Made by a program: the position numbers and the translations under genes
Notes under the pieces: generated by a model
The model's database searches: none
What the model was told of the DNA's origin: nothing
Seen by the model: only the letters and a program-made list of their open reading frames with translations
DNA from: Chryseobacterium phocaeense
GTDB taxonomy: Bacteria; Bacteroidota; Bacteroidia; Flavobacteriales; Weeksellaceae
Assembly: GCF_900169075.1 (NCBI RefSeq)
Contig: NZ_LT827015.1
Coordinates: 124,001 to 188,000, forward strand
Reading direction: 5' to 3'
Length of the DNA: 64,000 nt
In this document: positions 31,921 through 40,302 of the stretch, piece after piece
Position numbering within the stretch: the stretch's first letter is position 1
How the letters are laid out: every line of letters begins with the position of its first letter

Positions 31921-34617
31921 ATGAAAGAAAGACTTTATGAGATCCTTAATGAGGAAAAAGCACATGAAATCATCCCCTTTCTGAAACAGCTCAGCCATGA
32001 AGAAAGGAAAGCCCTGATACCTACAATAAAAAAACTGGACAGGGAGATCAGTAAGATCATAATGACGAAAAACTCCTATCATACTGCCGGCTCTGCTGAT
32101 CAGCATTCTATTATTGATATCGCATCATTTGTCTGTATGGATCAGAAGCATTACGGGAAAGATTACTGGAGCTTTTTCAGAGACAAAGAGCAGACCTCTA
32201 AAATACTGGAATGGGGATGTCCACCCTGGTTTTCAGATTTTATTAATGATTCTGTTGAAGCCGAATTTACTGCATTTAACTATCAGGATATTCTTGGATG
32301 GGCCGAAAAAGGCTACGTACAGCCCAGACCTGAGTTGCTTGGCTATCACTTAAGCCTTCAGCCCCATGAACTGGAAAAAAATCCGGAGACCCTTGAAACC
32401 CATTTTTGGTACATGTGTGAATTTCCGTCGAAATCCCTTCCGTTTCAAAGAGAATGGTTTCCGGTGGTTCAGAAACTGATTGCTGAAAATAAAATTGAAA
32501 GAAAAAGATTTCTAAAGGAATGTCTGCTCGCAGCTAACAGAAATTTTAATAAAAATGTAACCGGATGGTTTATGGATGCATTCAATGCATTGAAGCCTTC
32601 TGATGACGAGCTGATTTTGCTTCAGGATGAGCTGATGGCAGGACTGGCCTCTGTTCAGTCAAAAGCAGTAAATACCATGCTGGCCCATCTGAAAAAAATA
32701 GTTGCAGATCCGGAATTCAGAACGGGTGAGTTCTCTCACTTTCTTCCGAATTTATTAAGCTCCGAAGTGAAAACCGTAGTGGCAGCCAGTCTTACCGTTA
32801 CAGAAAGAATTTTCCAGAAAAGAAAAAAAGACACTGATAATCTCGGATTGGCATTAAGCGCTGCATTTGTAAGCAAAGATGAAAGTATTCAGACCAAAGC
32901 GGCAAAAGTTATTTTGAAATATGTTCCCGTTTCTGAAGAAATCAAGGAAGCTTTGTCCCATTATGCCGACAATATATTGGCAAATGTAAGACCCGGACTG
33001 GTTCAGTATATTGAGAACAGACCGTTGGAATTGGACGCTGTAGAGCCGGAAAAGCTGGAACTGATCAGTGAGGAAAGCCGTATTCAGAAGCCTGAAAGCT
33101 TTGAAGACCTGATGTTTTTCCTTCCGCAGGCCATAGAAAATCCCGGGACCTGGTACTATGATCTGGCACTGGATGGATTGATCCGTTTTGCAAATGAGGC
33201 AGATGAAGGATCTGTAAAACTTTTCGAACCCGTATTTCAAAAAGCATGTAAAACCGTTGCGAAATGGGAAGTTCATCATTTTAATGTGCTTCTGTGTAAT
33301 CTGATCATCAATTACGGACTTTTGTTGTTGGATAAATTTCCGGTTCAGCTTAAGAATCTGGAGAAAATCTACAAAAGAACCTGCGAAGATGAAGCCACCA
33401 GAGAAGTGTATTCCAGTTACCATAAGAAGCTGGGGCCTCTTAAAGATATTTATGCAGGAGGTTTGGCTATGGAACCCTTTAAACGTATTGCGGTACTTGT
33501 TTTTGAAAAAATCACTTTGGGAGATCAGACGCCGCTTCTCTCTACCGTAACCCATGAACCGTGCTGGGTAAGCCCGGAAGCATTGGTAGAAAGGCTGGAA
33601 ATTTACCAGAATACTGATACGGAACCCAAAGATCTTGATATGCAGCTTGCCCTTCAGCGTTGTTCACTGGAAAAAACATCAGACGCTTTGCAGCAGGTTG
33701 AGGAAAAATTAAAAGGTGAATACAAAGACCTGCTTCTTTTCTTTTTTAATAAAAATCCCGCCCCGAAAGGGAAATTTGAACATCCTTCGTGGTGGATGAC
33801 GGCCGGAATTACATGCTCGCCGGGGAAAGTTTTTGAAGAATTTAAGGACTTTGGCTATGATGATATTCCTGAAGAATTTCTTTCCGGAATTTATGACTGG
33901 AAAACCATCGACAGCAAAAAAAATTCCTACTATCCCGTTGAACTCAATATCAGTGTTCCGAAATATCATCTGAAAAAAAGGCAGCATCCCCTTTTCCTTG
34001 AATACTTTATTGCAGAACAAAAACACTTTGCTGAGATTCCTTCCTTTATGTGGAGCTTTCCCAATACCCTTGGGAATGTTTTTGCAAAGATCGTCAAATA
34101 CTGTCTGTTCTATTCAGGGCTTGCTGAGGTTTATGAAAGAAACCTGGTTCTGAGTACCGCGCAGGCATTGCACCAGATGAAAAAACCTCTGGATGCAATG
34201 GGATTACTGTTTTTGGGAACGGTCTTTCTAGATGGAGACAAAGTGATCCGGGGAACTGCCGCTGAAATCTGGCTGGAACATGTATCTCATAAAGTAATGG
34301 ATAATGCTGAGCTCGGCAGAGTAATAGGTCTTCATGAAAAACTTGAATGGGCGCCTATAAAACGCTTTACGGATATTGTACAGCACCAGATGCTTAATGT
34401 CAGCAAAGACCATAACCTGGCCCTCGAACAGCTGCTGGCCCATATTCTTCTACAGATGGAAACCCCGGTGACCAATCTGAAAAAAATATTGGATATTTAC
34501 CACGAGGTTTTAGCCTTAAATCAATCTGAGGCCGATAAAAACTTAAAAGAAAAACTGAATACCTGGAAAGAAAACTCCAGTCTGAAAAAAATCTGCAATC
34601 TTCTTCTAAAAAAATAG
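31921..34617 (+). CDS. DUF6493 family HEAT-like repeat protein
   Basis: About 898 residues from ATG 31921, chosen because its N-terminus matches the remnant upstream and the context is A-rich; an ATG at 31870 adds 17 residues. All-helical, with ARM/HEAT-like repeats such as DEPIQTKAAKVILKYV-like units and AVNTMLAHLKKIVAD. DUF6493 proteins recur beside SWIM-finger proteins and often MoxR/vWA genes. The repeats suggest a large scaffold. Three bases separate it from the SWIM gene, so they are co-translated. Confidence 0.75.
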   Translation: MKERLYEILNEEKAHEIIPFLKQLSHEERKALIPTIKKLDREISKIIMTKNSYHTAGSADQHSIIDIASFVCMDQKHYGKDYWSFFRDKEQTSKILEWGCPPWFSDFINDSVEAEFTAFNYQDILGWAEKGYVQPRPELLGYHLSLQPHELEKNPETLETHFWYMCEFPSKSLPFQREWFPVVQKLIAENKIERKRFLKECLLAANRNFNKNVTGWFMDAFNALKPSDDELILLQDELMAGLASVQSKAVNTMLAHLKKIVADPEFRTGEFSHFLPNLLSSEVKTVVAASLTVTERIFQKRKKDTDNLGLALSAAFVSKDESIQTKAAKVILKYVPVSEEIKEALSHYADNILANVRPGLVQYIENRPLELDAVEPEKLELISEESRIQKPESFEDLMFFLPQAIENPGTWYYDLALDGLIRFANEADEGSVKLFEPVFQKACKTVAKWEVHHFNVLLCNLIINYGLLLLDKFPVQLKNLEKIYKRTCEDEATREVYSSYHKKLGPLKDIYAGGLAMEPFKRIAVLVFEKITLGDQTPLLSTVTHEPCWVSPEALVERLEIYQNTDTEPKDLDMQLALQRCSLEKTSDALQQVEEKLKGEYKDLLLFFFNKNPAPKGKFEHPSWWMTAGITCSPGKVFEEFKDFGYDDIPEEFLSGIYDWKTIDSKKNSYYPVELNISVPKYHLKKRQHPLFLEYFIAEQKHFAEIPSFMWSFPNTLGNVFAKIVKYCLFYSGLAEVYERNLVLSTAQALHQMKKPLDAMGLLFLGTVFLDGDKVIRGTAAEIWLEHVSHKVMDNAELGRVIGLHEKLEWAPIKRFTDIVQHQMLNVSKDHNLALEQLLAHILLQMETPVTNLKKILDIYHEVLALNQSEADKNLKEKLNTWKENSSLKKICNLLLKK

Positions 34618-34620
34618 AAT

Positions 34621-35964
34621 ATGGAAGATACGCTTATTTACAATTATCAGAGACCATCGGCTTTGATAAAAAATGAGGCATCTGAAGAACTGTTTCTGTC
34701 CAGGTACAGCGAAATTCAGAAGAATACAGATGCTCCCTGCTTTTTCTGGGGAGACGTTTGTCAGCCTTTTATACTGGCCAGATGCCTGATTACGCTTTCC
34801 AATATTGTGAAATCAAGCTTTAACCTGTCACCGTTTCAGATGGCATTGCTGAAAGATCCCATCGTAACGGCTGGAAACAGCAGGCTGAGGTTTGAAGGAT
34901 TCTCACATTGTGCAGGTGTGTATGCAAGGGTAGATGTAATACCCGAAGGCCTGCATGGCGAGTTTATGGAAAACGGAACCACCAATGTGGATTTTAACCA
35001 ACCTATGATCACGGCACTGGGAAGTATCCGTCCCAATGAAAGGATCATGCTTTCTGTGGGCGAAAAAGAAGTCGGGCTTTATAAAGATGAAAAAAAAGTG
35101 GTGGAACGTAAGGTTCCATTGCCTGTAAAATGGATTAAAGGGTTGAGTACCGTTCAGATTTATCTCTCACAATCAGAAAAGCTTCATTCTTTCAATAAAA
35201 TCCAGACCCAGCAGCTTTTCAGGGGAATTCCGAAAGGAGCTGTAAAATCTGATTATTATTTGATAATCAGGGGGAATAAGCCTATGTTTTCACCCGTAAA
35301 ATCAGCGGATGCAGTTTGCATCGGAGGCCTTCACCGGCTTCGGCTGCTTGAGCCCCTTCTTCCGTATATTGACCAGATGAATGTTTTTCCGCATTCAGAT
35401 ATGCAGTCTACCACGTGGCAGCTGTATATGGGAAACATAAGGTTCATTTTTTCATTGTCAAGAGATTCCTGGAGAGGGTTTTCCGGAGAAGGAGCGGTCC
35501 TGGACAGCCTGATTGATGATATTTCTGATGAATGGATTGACGCGCTGGATAAATATGCGTATGCCAATCAGTTCTTTAATCCGTCAGCGTTTGCTTTGGA
35601 TGAAAATATCAGTCTTCAGAAAACGGATAACCTTACCGGGAGGCTCGCTGCTATGGGGCTTTTGGGGTATGATCTTGATGAAAACGGATTTTTCTACCGG
35701 AGACTGCCTTTTAAACTTGAACGGATTATCGGTTTAAATCCACGGATGAAGAATGCCGAAAAGCTTATTGAAGAAGGAAAAGTTGAAATTTTAAATAAAA
35801 CAGAAGCCAGAACAGAAGCCAGAGTAGAGGGTACCGGTGTACATCATACGGTGATCATAAGTCCTGATAAGGAACGTTGCACCTGCGAATGGTTCAGTAA
35901 ATACCAGGGTGAAAGGGGACCATGCAAACATGTTCTCGCCGTAAAGAAATTAATTCTTACCTGA
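34621..35964 (+). CDS. SWIM zinc-finger protein
   Basis: 447 residues. The C-terminus has a clean SWIM finger, CTCEW-N13-CKH (about residues 420-437: CxC, then C-x-H), a zinc module that binds nucleic acid or protein. The rest is a mixed alpha/beta body with no catalytic motif seen. Its partner upstream is DUF6493; in other bacteria this pair goes with MoxR and vWA proteins, which in this island exist in the nearby ternary operon and in the Ro60-like vWA protein. Confidence 0.8.
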   Translation: MEDTLIYNYQRPSALIKNEASEELFLSRYSEIQKNTDAPCFFWGDVCQPFILARCLITLSNIVKSSFNLSPFQMALLKDPIVTAGNSRLRFEGFSHCAGVYARVDVIPEGLHGEFMENGTTNVDFNQPMITALGSIRPNERIMLSVGEKEVGLYKDEKKVVERKVPLPVKWIKGLSTVQIYLSQSEKLHSFNKIQTQQLFRGIPKGAVKSDYYLIIRGNKPMFSPVKSADAVCIGGLHRLRLLEPLLPYIDQMNVFPHSDMQSTTWQLYMGNIRFIFSLSRDSWRGFSGEGAVLDSLIDDISDEWIDALDKYAYANQFFNPSAFALDENISLQKTDNLTGRLAAMGLLGYDLDENGFFYRRLPFKLERIIGLNPRMKNAEKLIEEGKVEILNKTEARTEARVEGTGVHHTVIISPDKERCTCEWFSKYQGERGPCKHVLAVKKLILT

Positions 35965-35967
35965 GTC

Positions 35968-36003
35968 AAAAGGACAGCTTGTAATACCAGGCTGTCCTTT
36001 TTA
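35968..36003. terminator. Terminator between convergent genes
   Basis: AAAGGACAGC / GCTGTCCTTT with T run, serving the SWIM gene and possibly the VOC gene on the other strand. Confidence 0.8.
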
Positions 36004-36450
36004 TTATTGCTGCTCTATCCATTCTTCATACGTAATCACGCCCAGTTCCGGCCTGCCTTCACCTTCGAGAATAGAAATAAATTCAAGCTGGTTACCGTCC
36101 GGATCGTTGAAATAAATGGCCAGTGCAGGCATCCAGGCAAAAACCATAGGCTGGTCCATACCGTCTTTCAGGAAATTGTAAGGCTTCAGGTCTTTATTTT
36201 TGAGAAAATCAACGGAATAATTTAAAATATCTTCTGTACTGCTTGAAAACGCAAAATGCCTTGGCTGCAGGTTTTCTTTCTGTTCCCACAATCCAAGCAT
36301 AAATTCTTTTTCATCCCCGATCCATAAAAATACGATAGGGCGGGTCTCATCCCTGTGAGCCAGTTTCAAACCTAATATTTCAGTATAAAACTTTACAGAA
36401 TTTTCCAGATCGCTCACCTGAATATGGGTTTCATATAATCCCTTGATCAT
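36004..36450 (-). CDS. VOC-family protein
   Basis: Start set at ATG 36450 (IKGLYETHIQVSDLENSVKFYTEILGLKLAHRDE); an upstream ATG at 36471 adds seven residues. 148 residues. Metal-ligand pattern is complete: His near residue 8, Glu of EFMLGLW, His of PRHFAF and Glu of NQLEFISIL. The DPDGNQLEF signature places it with lactoylglutathione lyase / fosfomycin-resistance-like enzymes; substrate unknown. It is the only minus-strand gene inside the island and may be an unrelated insertion. Confidence 0.85.
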   Translation of the reverse strand: MIKGLYETHIQVSDLENSVKFYTEILGLKLAHRDETRPIVFLWIGDEKEFMLGLWEQKENLQPRHFAFSSSTEDILNYSVDFLKNKDLKPYNFLKDGMDQPMVFAWMPALAIYFNDPDGNQLEFISILEGEGRPELGVITYEEWIEQQ

Positions 36451-36553
36451 AACCTCAGTTTTAATGTACACAAAGCTATACCATGCCTGTTTAAAAAGAG
36501 AAGATCTTTGATTTCTTTAGTGAAAATGAATGATAGGGAGAGTTTATTGGATT

Positions 36554-36617
36554 ATTAAAAGATTAAAAGATTAAAAGATTAAATGATTAAATGATTAAAT
36601 GATTAAATGATTAAATC
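36554..36617. repeat. 8-bp tandem repeat ATTAAAAG/ATTAAATG
   Basis: Three ATTAAAAG units then four to five ATTAAATG units; nothing else is seen between 36480 and 36630. Confidence 0.8.
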
Positions 36618-36638
36618 AAGCATCTAAAATTCAATAGG

Positions 36639-36656
36639 GGTGGGCTTTAGCCCACC
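36639..36656. repeat. REP-like hairpin
   Basis: GGTGGGC-TTTA-GCCCACC, a perfect 7-bp stem upstream of the TROVE promoter. Confidence 0.6.
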
Positions 36657-36754
36657 TTACAAAAGATAATCCATTCATCGGCTTTAACCAAAACCTATTG
36701 GAAATAGTAGCCTTCTTTTTCAATAAAAAATTATTTTTTTAAACAAATATTTTC

Positions 36755-36790
36755 TACGCAGAAACATTGCGCAATACTGTTTTTACTTTG
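36755..36790 (+). promoter_or_regulatory. Island promoter P2 of the TROVE gene
   Basis: TACGCA at 36755 and TGCGCA at 36768 (13-base phase), then TTACTTTG at 36783-36790, then GCATC. Matches P1 and P3. Confidence 0.65.
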
Positions 36791-36848
36791 CATCAGAAAT
36801 CAGGAGGTATGATAATCCTCTACCACGTTTAACAAAAAACAGTAACTC

Positions 36849-38366
36849 ATGAAATTTAATTTTTTAAAGAAAGAGAAAAATACCGTAATGAACTACGAAG
36901 GGGCAAAAGCATTTACCATGTCGCCTGCTGAAGAATTATACAGTGCTGTTGTTACAACAGGATTGTCTGATACTTCCTATGAAAAAGGAAATGACAGATT
37001 ACAGAGAATTCAGTCTCTGATCAAAAAGAATGACCCTGAATTTGTAGCTAAACTGGCGGTTTATGCCAGAAAAGATATGTACCTCCGTTCAATTCCTTTG
37101 GTGTTGACTGCCGAGCTGGCCAAGCAGGCTTCGGGTACTGATCTGGTGAGCAGAACGGTTGATGGTGTTGTTCAGAGAGCGGATGAAATTACCGAGCTTT
37201 TGGCCTACTACCAAAGTGCTAACCAAAGAACTGAAACCAAAAAGCTGAACAAACTTTCCAAGCAGATCCAGAAAGGTCTTGCAAAGTCTTTCAATAAATT
37301 TGATGAATACCAGTTTGCGAAATACAACAGGAAAGCTGAAGTTACGCTAAAGGATGCTTTATTCCTGGTTCACCCGAAAGCAAAGGATGAAAACCAGCAG
37401 GCAGTTTTCAACAAAATTGTGGGAGATGCACTGGAAACTCCTTACACCTGGGAAGTAGAGCTTTCAGTTTTAGGGCAGACAAAATTTGCAACTGATGCGG
37501 AAAAAAAACTGGCTTTTAAAAACAAATGGGAAGAATTGATCCTGAGTAATAAGCTGGGATATATGGCGACTTTGAGAAACCTCAGAAATATTCTGGAAGC
37601 AGGTGTCTCTTCAGATGCTATCTATAAAGTATGCAGCTATTTGTCCAGTGAAAAAGCAGTACTGAACTCAAAGCAGCTTCCGTTCAGGTTTTTAGCAGCA
37701 TACAGGGAATTGGCTGCAATGAACTCTCCTTATTTGTCCTCAGTTTTGGAAGCGCTGGAAGACGCAGTAACTGTGAGTGCAAAAAACATCAAAGGTTTTG
37801 GCTTTGAGACCTCAGTAGTTATTGCGGCAGACGTTTCAGGTTCGATGCAGAAGGCGGTTTCTCCAAAAAGCAAGATTTTGCTGTATGATATCGGTTTGTT
37901 GATGTCGATGATCCTTCAGTCACAATGTAAAAATGTGATTACGGGTATGTTCGGTGATAGCTGGAAGAGGGTTCCTATGCCTAAAAACGGAATTTTGAGA
38001 AACGTTAACGAGTTTTACAAGCGTGAAGGTGAAGTAGGATATTCCACCAACGGCTATCTGGTCATTGAAGATCTGATCAGTAAAAGAGAGAAAACGGATA
38101 AAATCATGATCTTTACCGATACTCAGCTGTGGAACAGCAACGGAACCAGAAATACGATTGAAGATTCCTGGAAGCGCTATAAAAGTATCGCTCGGGAGGC
38201 TAAATTATATATTTTCGATCTGGCGGGTTATGGAAGGCAGCCTTTAGATATCAGACAAAATGATGTATATCTTATTGCAGGCTGGTCAGACAAAGTTTTT
38301 GATGTATTGAATGCTTTGGAAAACAAAAAATCTGCCGTTCAGATGATTAAAAAAGTAGTGCTGTAA
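36849..38366 (+). CDS. rsr: Ro60 homologue (TROVE-vWA protein)
   Basis: 505 residues. Residues ~1-320 are a TROVE domain of HEAT-like repeats (AEELYSAVVTTGLSDTSYEKG, IQSLIKKNDPEFVAKLAVYARKDMYLRSIPLVL), which forms a ring that holds misfolded RNA 3' ends and binds Y RNA on its outside. From ~320 a vWA domain has an intact metal site, AADVSGSMQ (about 328) plus IFTDTQLW. Own promoter P2; followed at once by nine Y-RNA-like genes, and in an island with RNA ligase and exonucleases, as in Deinococcus-type Ro systems where Rsr works with a 3' exonuclease. Confidence 0.92.
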   Translation: MKFNFLKKEKNTVMNYEGAKAFTMSPAEELYSAVVTTGLSDTSYEKGNDRLQRIQSLIKKNDPEFVAKLAVYARKDMYLRSIPLVLTAELAKQASGTDLVSRTVDGVVQRADEITELLAYYQSANQRTETKKLNKLSKQIQKGLAKSFNKFDEYQFAKYNRKAEVTLKDALFLVHPKAKDENQQAVFNKIVGDALETPYTWEVELSVLGQTKFATDAEKKLAFKNKWEELILSNKLGYMATLRNLRNILEAGVSSDAIYKVCSYLSSEKAVLNSKQLPFRFLAAYRELAAMNSPYLSSVLEALEDAVTVSAKNIKGFGFETSVVIAADVSGSMQKAVSPKSKILLYDIGLLMSMILQSQCKNVITGMFGDSWKRVPMPKNGILRNVNEFYKREGEVGYSTNGYLVIEDLISKREKTDKIMIFTDTQLWNSNGTRNTIEDSWKRYKSIAREAKLYIFDLAGYGRQPLDIRQNDVYLIAGWSDKVFDVLNALENKKSAVQMIKKVVL

Positions 38367-38384
38367 AAGGCACTGCTTTTTAAT
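38355..38384 (+). terminator. Terminator of the Ro60-like gene
   Basis: AGTAGTGC / GGCACTGCT stem and TTTTT overlapping the stop codon. Confidence 0.6.
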
Positions 38385-38460
38385 CATAATTGATAATTGA
38401 TAATTGATGAGTGATGAATGATGATTGCTTTTAAATAAAAATAAAAATAAAAATAAAAAT
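38380..38460. repeat. AT-rich tandem repeats
   Basis: About three TAATTGA units and then four to five AATAAA units directly upstream of promoter P3. Confidence 0.7.
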
Positions 38461-38464
38461 CAGC

Positions 38465-38500
38465 TGCGTAAAAAGAATGCGCACTGTACAAATAACTTTG
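38465..38500 (+). promoter_or_regulatory. Island promoter P3 of the Y-RNA genes
   Basis: TGCGTA at 38465 and TGCGCA at 38478 (13-base phase), then TAACTTTG at 38493-38500. Confidence 0.65.
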
Positions 38501-38513
38501 CATTGTTATTCAT

Positions 38514-38581
38514 CCGGTGCCGTAAGGAAAGAACTTCTTCGACTTCCAATTGAAACTAAGTCTTTCTGCCATATCGCCCGG
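38514..38581 (+). ncRNA. Y-RNA-like gene Y1 (simple hairpin)
   Basis: Outer stem CCGG/CCGG, bulged T, G-C and C-G pairs, internal loop with GTGCCGTAA, inner stem GGAAAGA/TCTTTCT and a 28-base terminal loop. No tRNA-like module. Follows P3 by ~7 bases. Confidence 0.6.
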
Positions 38582-38587
38582 TAATAC

Positions 38588-38671
38588 AAACCAATGCCGT
38601 ACATGAAGAGTTTCATCGTCAAACTTTTAATTTGAATACACTCAAAACTCTTATGGCCAGTTGCTTGGTTT
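38588..38671 (+). ncRNA. Y-RNA-like gene Y2 (simple hairpin)
   Basis: Outer stem AACCAA/TTGGTT, bulged T, G-C, C-G, then AATGCCGTA, inner stem AAGAGTTT/AAACTCTT. TTTTT after the outer stem can terminate transcription. Confidence 0.6.
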
Positions 38672-38683
38672 TTAATTGTAATT

Positions 38684-39208
38684 ATGGAGAATATCTTTTA
38701 CAAAATCGATAAAGATCTGGAAGAAGGTCGAAAGAAAAAAGCATGCGACAGGCTTAGAAACGCAATTAATCAGATGCCGGATGATCTTTCACTAAGAGAA
38801 AAGCTAGGACAGATCTATTACGATGCAGGATTTCTTGATGAAGCTGGTAAGTTCTGGATTCTATCAGAGCCTAAAGATAAAGAAATGGAAAGGGCCGTGG
38901 AAATTTATAAAAGCTGTTTAAGTTATTCCGGAAATGCTATTTTAAAAGATATTGTTTTCAGAGGTAATAAGAATATTCTTAGCGATTATGCATGCAAGGT
39001 TTTAAAAGAACTCGAAGCTGATAGTCTGAAAAAAACAAATCATATCCCTCAGTATAAAGAAAAGTATAAAAAGGGCTTAGCAGAAGCAAAAAATAAAGAA
39101 AGTTACCTTAGCAAGTTAATTATTCTTTTGGTGATGGGAACCATTATTTTAATACCTGTTTTAGGATTGATTAAGCTTTATGAACTTTTGACTTTATTAT
39201 TTAGATAA
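38684..39208 (+). CDS. DUF6584-like membrane-anchored protein
   Basis: 174 residues. The N-terminal ~80 residues form two TPR-like hairpins (EEGRKKKACDRLRNAINQMPDDLSLREKLGQIYYDAGFLDEAGKFWILSEP, here broken for length: KDKEMERAVEIYKSCL), and the last 30 residues are one membrane helix (LIILLVMGTIILIPVLGLI). It matches the pattern I associate with DUF6584. It starts 12 bases after the Y2 RNA, so it may be read from P3 by run-through. No enzymatic motif; probably a membrane adaptor. Confidence 0.65.
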   Translation: MENIFYKIDKDLEEGRKKKACDRLRNAINQMPDDLSLREKLGQIYYDAGFLDEAGKFWILSEPKDKEMERAVEIYKSCLSYSGNAILKDIVFRGNKNILSDYACKVLKELEADSLKKTNHIPQYKEKYKKGLAEAKNKESYLSKLIILLVMGTIILIPVLGLIKLYELLTLLFR

Positions 39209-39260
39209 AATTTAAAAAAAATAACCATGAAAATTTATAAACCATGTCTTAAAGGAACAC

Positions 39261-39285
39261 TGTATTGAGGTTAATTCTCAATACA
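39261..39285 (+). promoter_or_regulatory. Perfect hairpin abutting a start codon
   Basis: TGTATTGAG-GTTAATT-CTCAATACA; the last A is the A of the ATG at 39285. A 13-codon ORF (39227-39268) ends inside the hairpin, so translation of it could open the structure. Confidence 0.45.
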
Positions 39286-39506
39286 TGAAAAAATTTAAAA
39301 AATTTAAAAAATCTTTTGGAATCAACGCCTACGGGTGTATTGATTTTCCAGAGAAAATTTCCGGAACACAGATCTCAAGACTGTTATACGGAAATGAAAT
39401 GGGGTGTTCATATTGCTTTCCGCATGGTTTTGAAACGGTGAATTCTCATCACAAAAATTACCAGCGAAACTGGAAGAAATATAGAAAAACCCAATATAAA
39501 ATATAA
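39285..39506 (+). CDS. Small basic protein with CxxC, cotranscribed with Y RNAs
   Basis: 73 residues. A Lys-rich start (KKFKKFKKSFGINAYG) is followed by CSYCFPHGFETVNSHHKNYQRNWKKYRKTQYK; the CxxC plus several His could bind zinc, and the basic tail suits RNA. The stop codon overlaps the first base pairs of the Y-RNA-like gene YA, so it shares that transcript. Its start is held in a hairpin. I do not recognise a named family. Confidence 0.6.
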   Translation: MKKFKKFKKSFGINAYGCIDFPEKISGTQISRLLYGNEMGCSYCFPHGFETVNSHHKNYQRNWKKYRKTQYKI

Positions 39507-39632
39507 GGCAGGTGCCGTAAAGCAGAAGTGCTTCGTTGGGGGCAACAATGCAGGTTCGAATCCTGCTCTGGAAACAGATGGCGTAACGGTATCGCTCTGT
39601 CATAAGTTTCTGTTTGGCTGAATGCCCTGCTT
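39505..39632 (+). ncRNA. Y-RNA-like gene YA with tRNA-mimic module
   Basis: Outer stem GCAGG/CCTGC, bulged T, G-C, C-G; GTGCCGTAA loop strand; inner stem AGCAGAA/TTCTGTT. Inside, a T arm GCAGG-TTCGAAT-CCTGC is followed by TCTG-GAAA-CAGA (a short acceptor-like stem capped by a GNRA loop) and a D-arm-like GCG...CGC. Confidence 0.7.
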
Positions 39633-39639
39633 AAAAAAT

Positions 39640-39781
39640 AATCAAGTGTCGTTTCAGGATCATACTTCGGGATTTAGAAACATTAGGTCGCAGGTTCGAT
39701 TCCTGCCTTTCCCTCGTAAAGGAGAGGTAGCTCAGAAGGTAGAGCAAATGCACGGAAGATCCTTTCATTATTACCTTGATT
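39640..39781 (+). ncRNA. Y-RNA-like gene YB with tRNA-mimic module
   Basis: Outer stem AATCAAG/CTTGATT, bulged T, G-C, T-A; inner GGATC/GATCC. Inside, T arm GCAGG-TTCGATT-CCTGC, acceptor-like CTTTCCC/GGAGAGG joined by 7 bases, then D arm GCTC-AGAAGGTA-GAGC. Confidence 0.72.
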
Positions 39782-39799
39782 TAAAAATAGAAAAAATAA

Positions 39800-39950
39800 A
39801 AAGTGAAGTGTCGTTTTAAGATCATACTTCGATGGTTAAACGTTCAGGTCGCAGGTTCGATCCCTGCCTTCCCTGTTGTAAACGGGATTGTAGCTCAGCA
39901 GGCAGAGCAAAACGCAGAAAAAAAGATCTTTACCTCGCTACCTTCACTTT
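39800..39950 (+). ncRNA. Y-RNA-like gene YC with tRNA-mimic module
   Basis: Outer stem AAAGTGAAG/CTTCACTTT (9 bp), bulged T, G-C, T-A; inner AAGATC/GATCTT. T arm GCAGG-TTCGATC-CCTGC precedes a loose acceptor-like stem and D arm GCTC-AGCAGGCA-GAGC. Confidence 0.72.
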
Positions 39951-39954
39951 CAAT

Positions 39955-40054
39955 AAAGAGTGCCGTAAGGGAAAGCTTACTTCGGTTACAATTGGTTCGA
40001 CTCCAGAATAAGCCCTATGGTTTATACAGCAGTTTTCCCGCCTTTCGCCTCTTT
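39955..40054 (+). ncRNA. Y-RNA-like gene YD (compact)
   Basis: Outer AAAGAG/CTCTTT, bulged T, G-C, C-G; inner GGGAAA/TTTCCC. Terminal part has a short T-arm-like TGG-TTCGACT-CCA but no clear D arm. Confidence 0.68.
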
Positions 40055-40071
40055 TAATTTAAAAACATAAT

Positions 40072-40294
40072 CAGATAAGTGTCGTAGAGAAGGGTTCCTT
40101 CGTATTAACGGTCCTAAGGTAGCGTAATTCGGGCGACTGAACCAGCGAAGCCGGATTGAAACCCGGCCGGGCAAAAGTTTTCCAGTGGAAACGTAAGTCT
40201 CAAGCAGATGTAGAATTGCCGGTTCACTGCCCTTAAGGGGTAAGAACGACGCTCTCAGAAAGAGCAGACTCTTTTTCGCCTGTTTCCTTATCTG
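40072..40294 (+). ncRNA. Y-RNA-like gene YE carrying a 23S rRNA segment
   Basis: Outer stem CAGATAAG/CTTATCTG (8 bp), then T-G-T-C as in the other members (the second inner pair is T-T here). The 223-base body includes 40106-40124, identical to the universally conserved 23S rRNA segment around helix 71 (TAACGGTCCTAAGGTAGCG), then TAATTC versus AAATTC. Other hairpins: GTTTTCC/GGAAAC and GCTCT/AGAGC. Confidence 0.65.
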
Positions 40295-40302
40295 TAAAAA
40301 AT

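Noticed and set aside
40106..40130. 23S-like segment as part of a real rRNA gene
   Set aside because: Only about 25 bases match, flanks are unrelated, and it sits inside a Y-type stem; there is no rRNA operon here.
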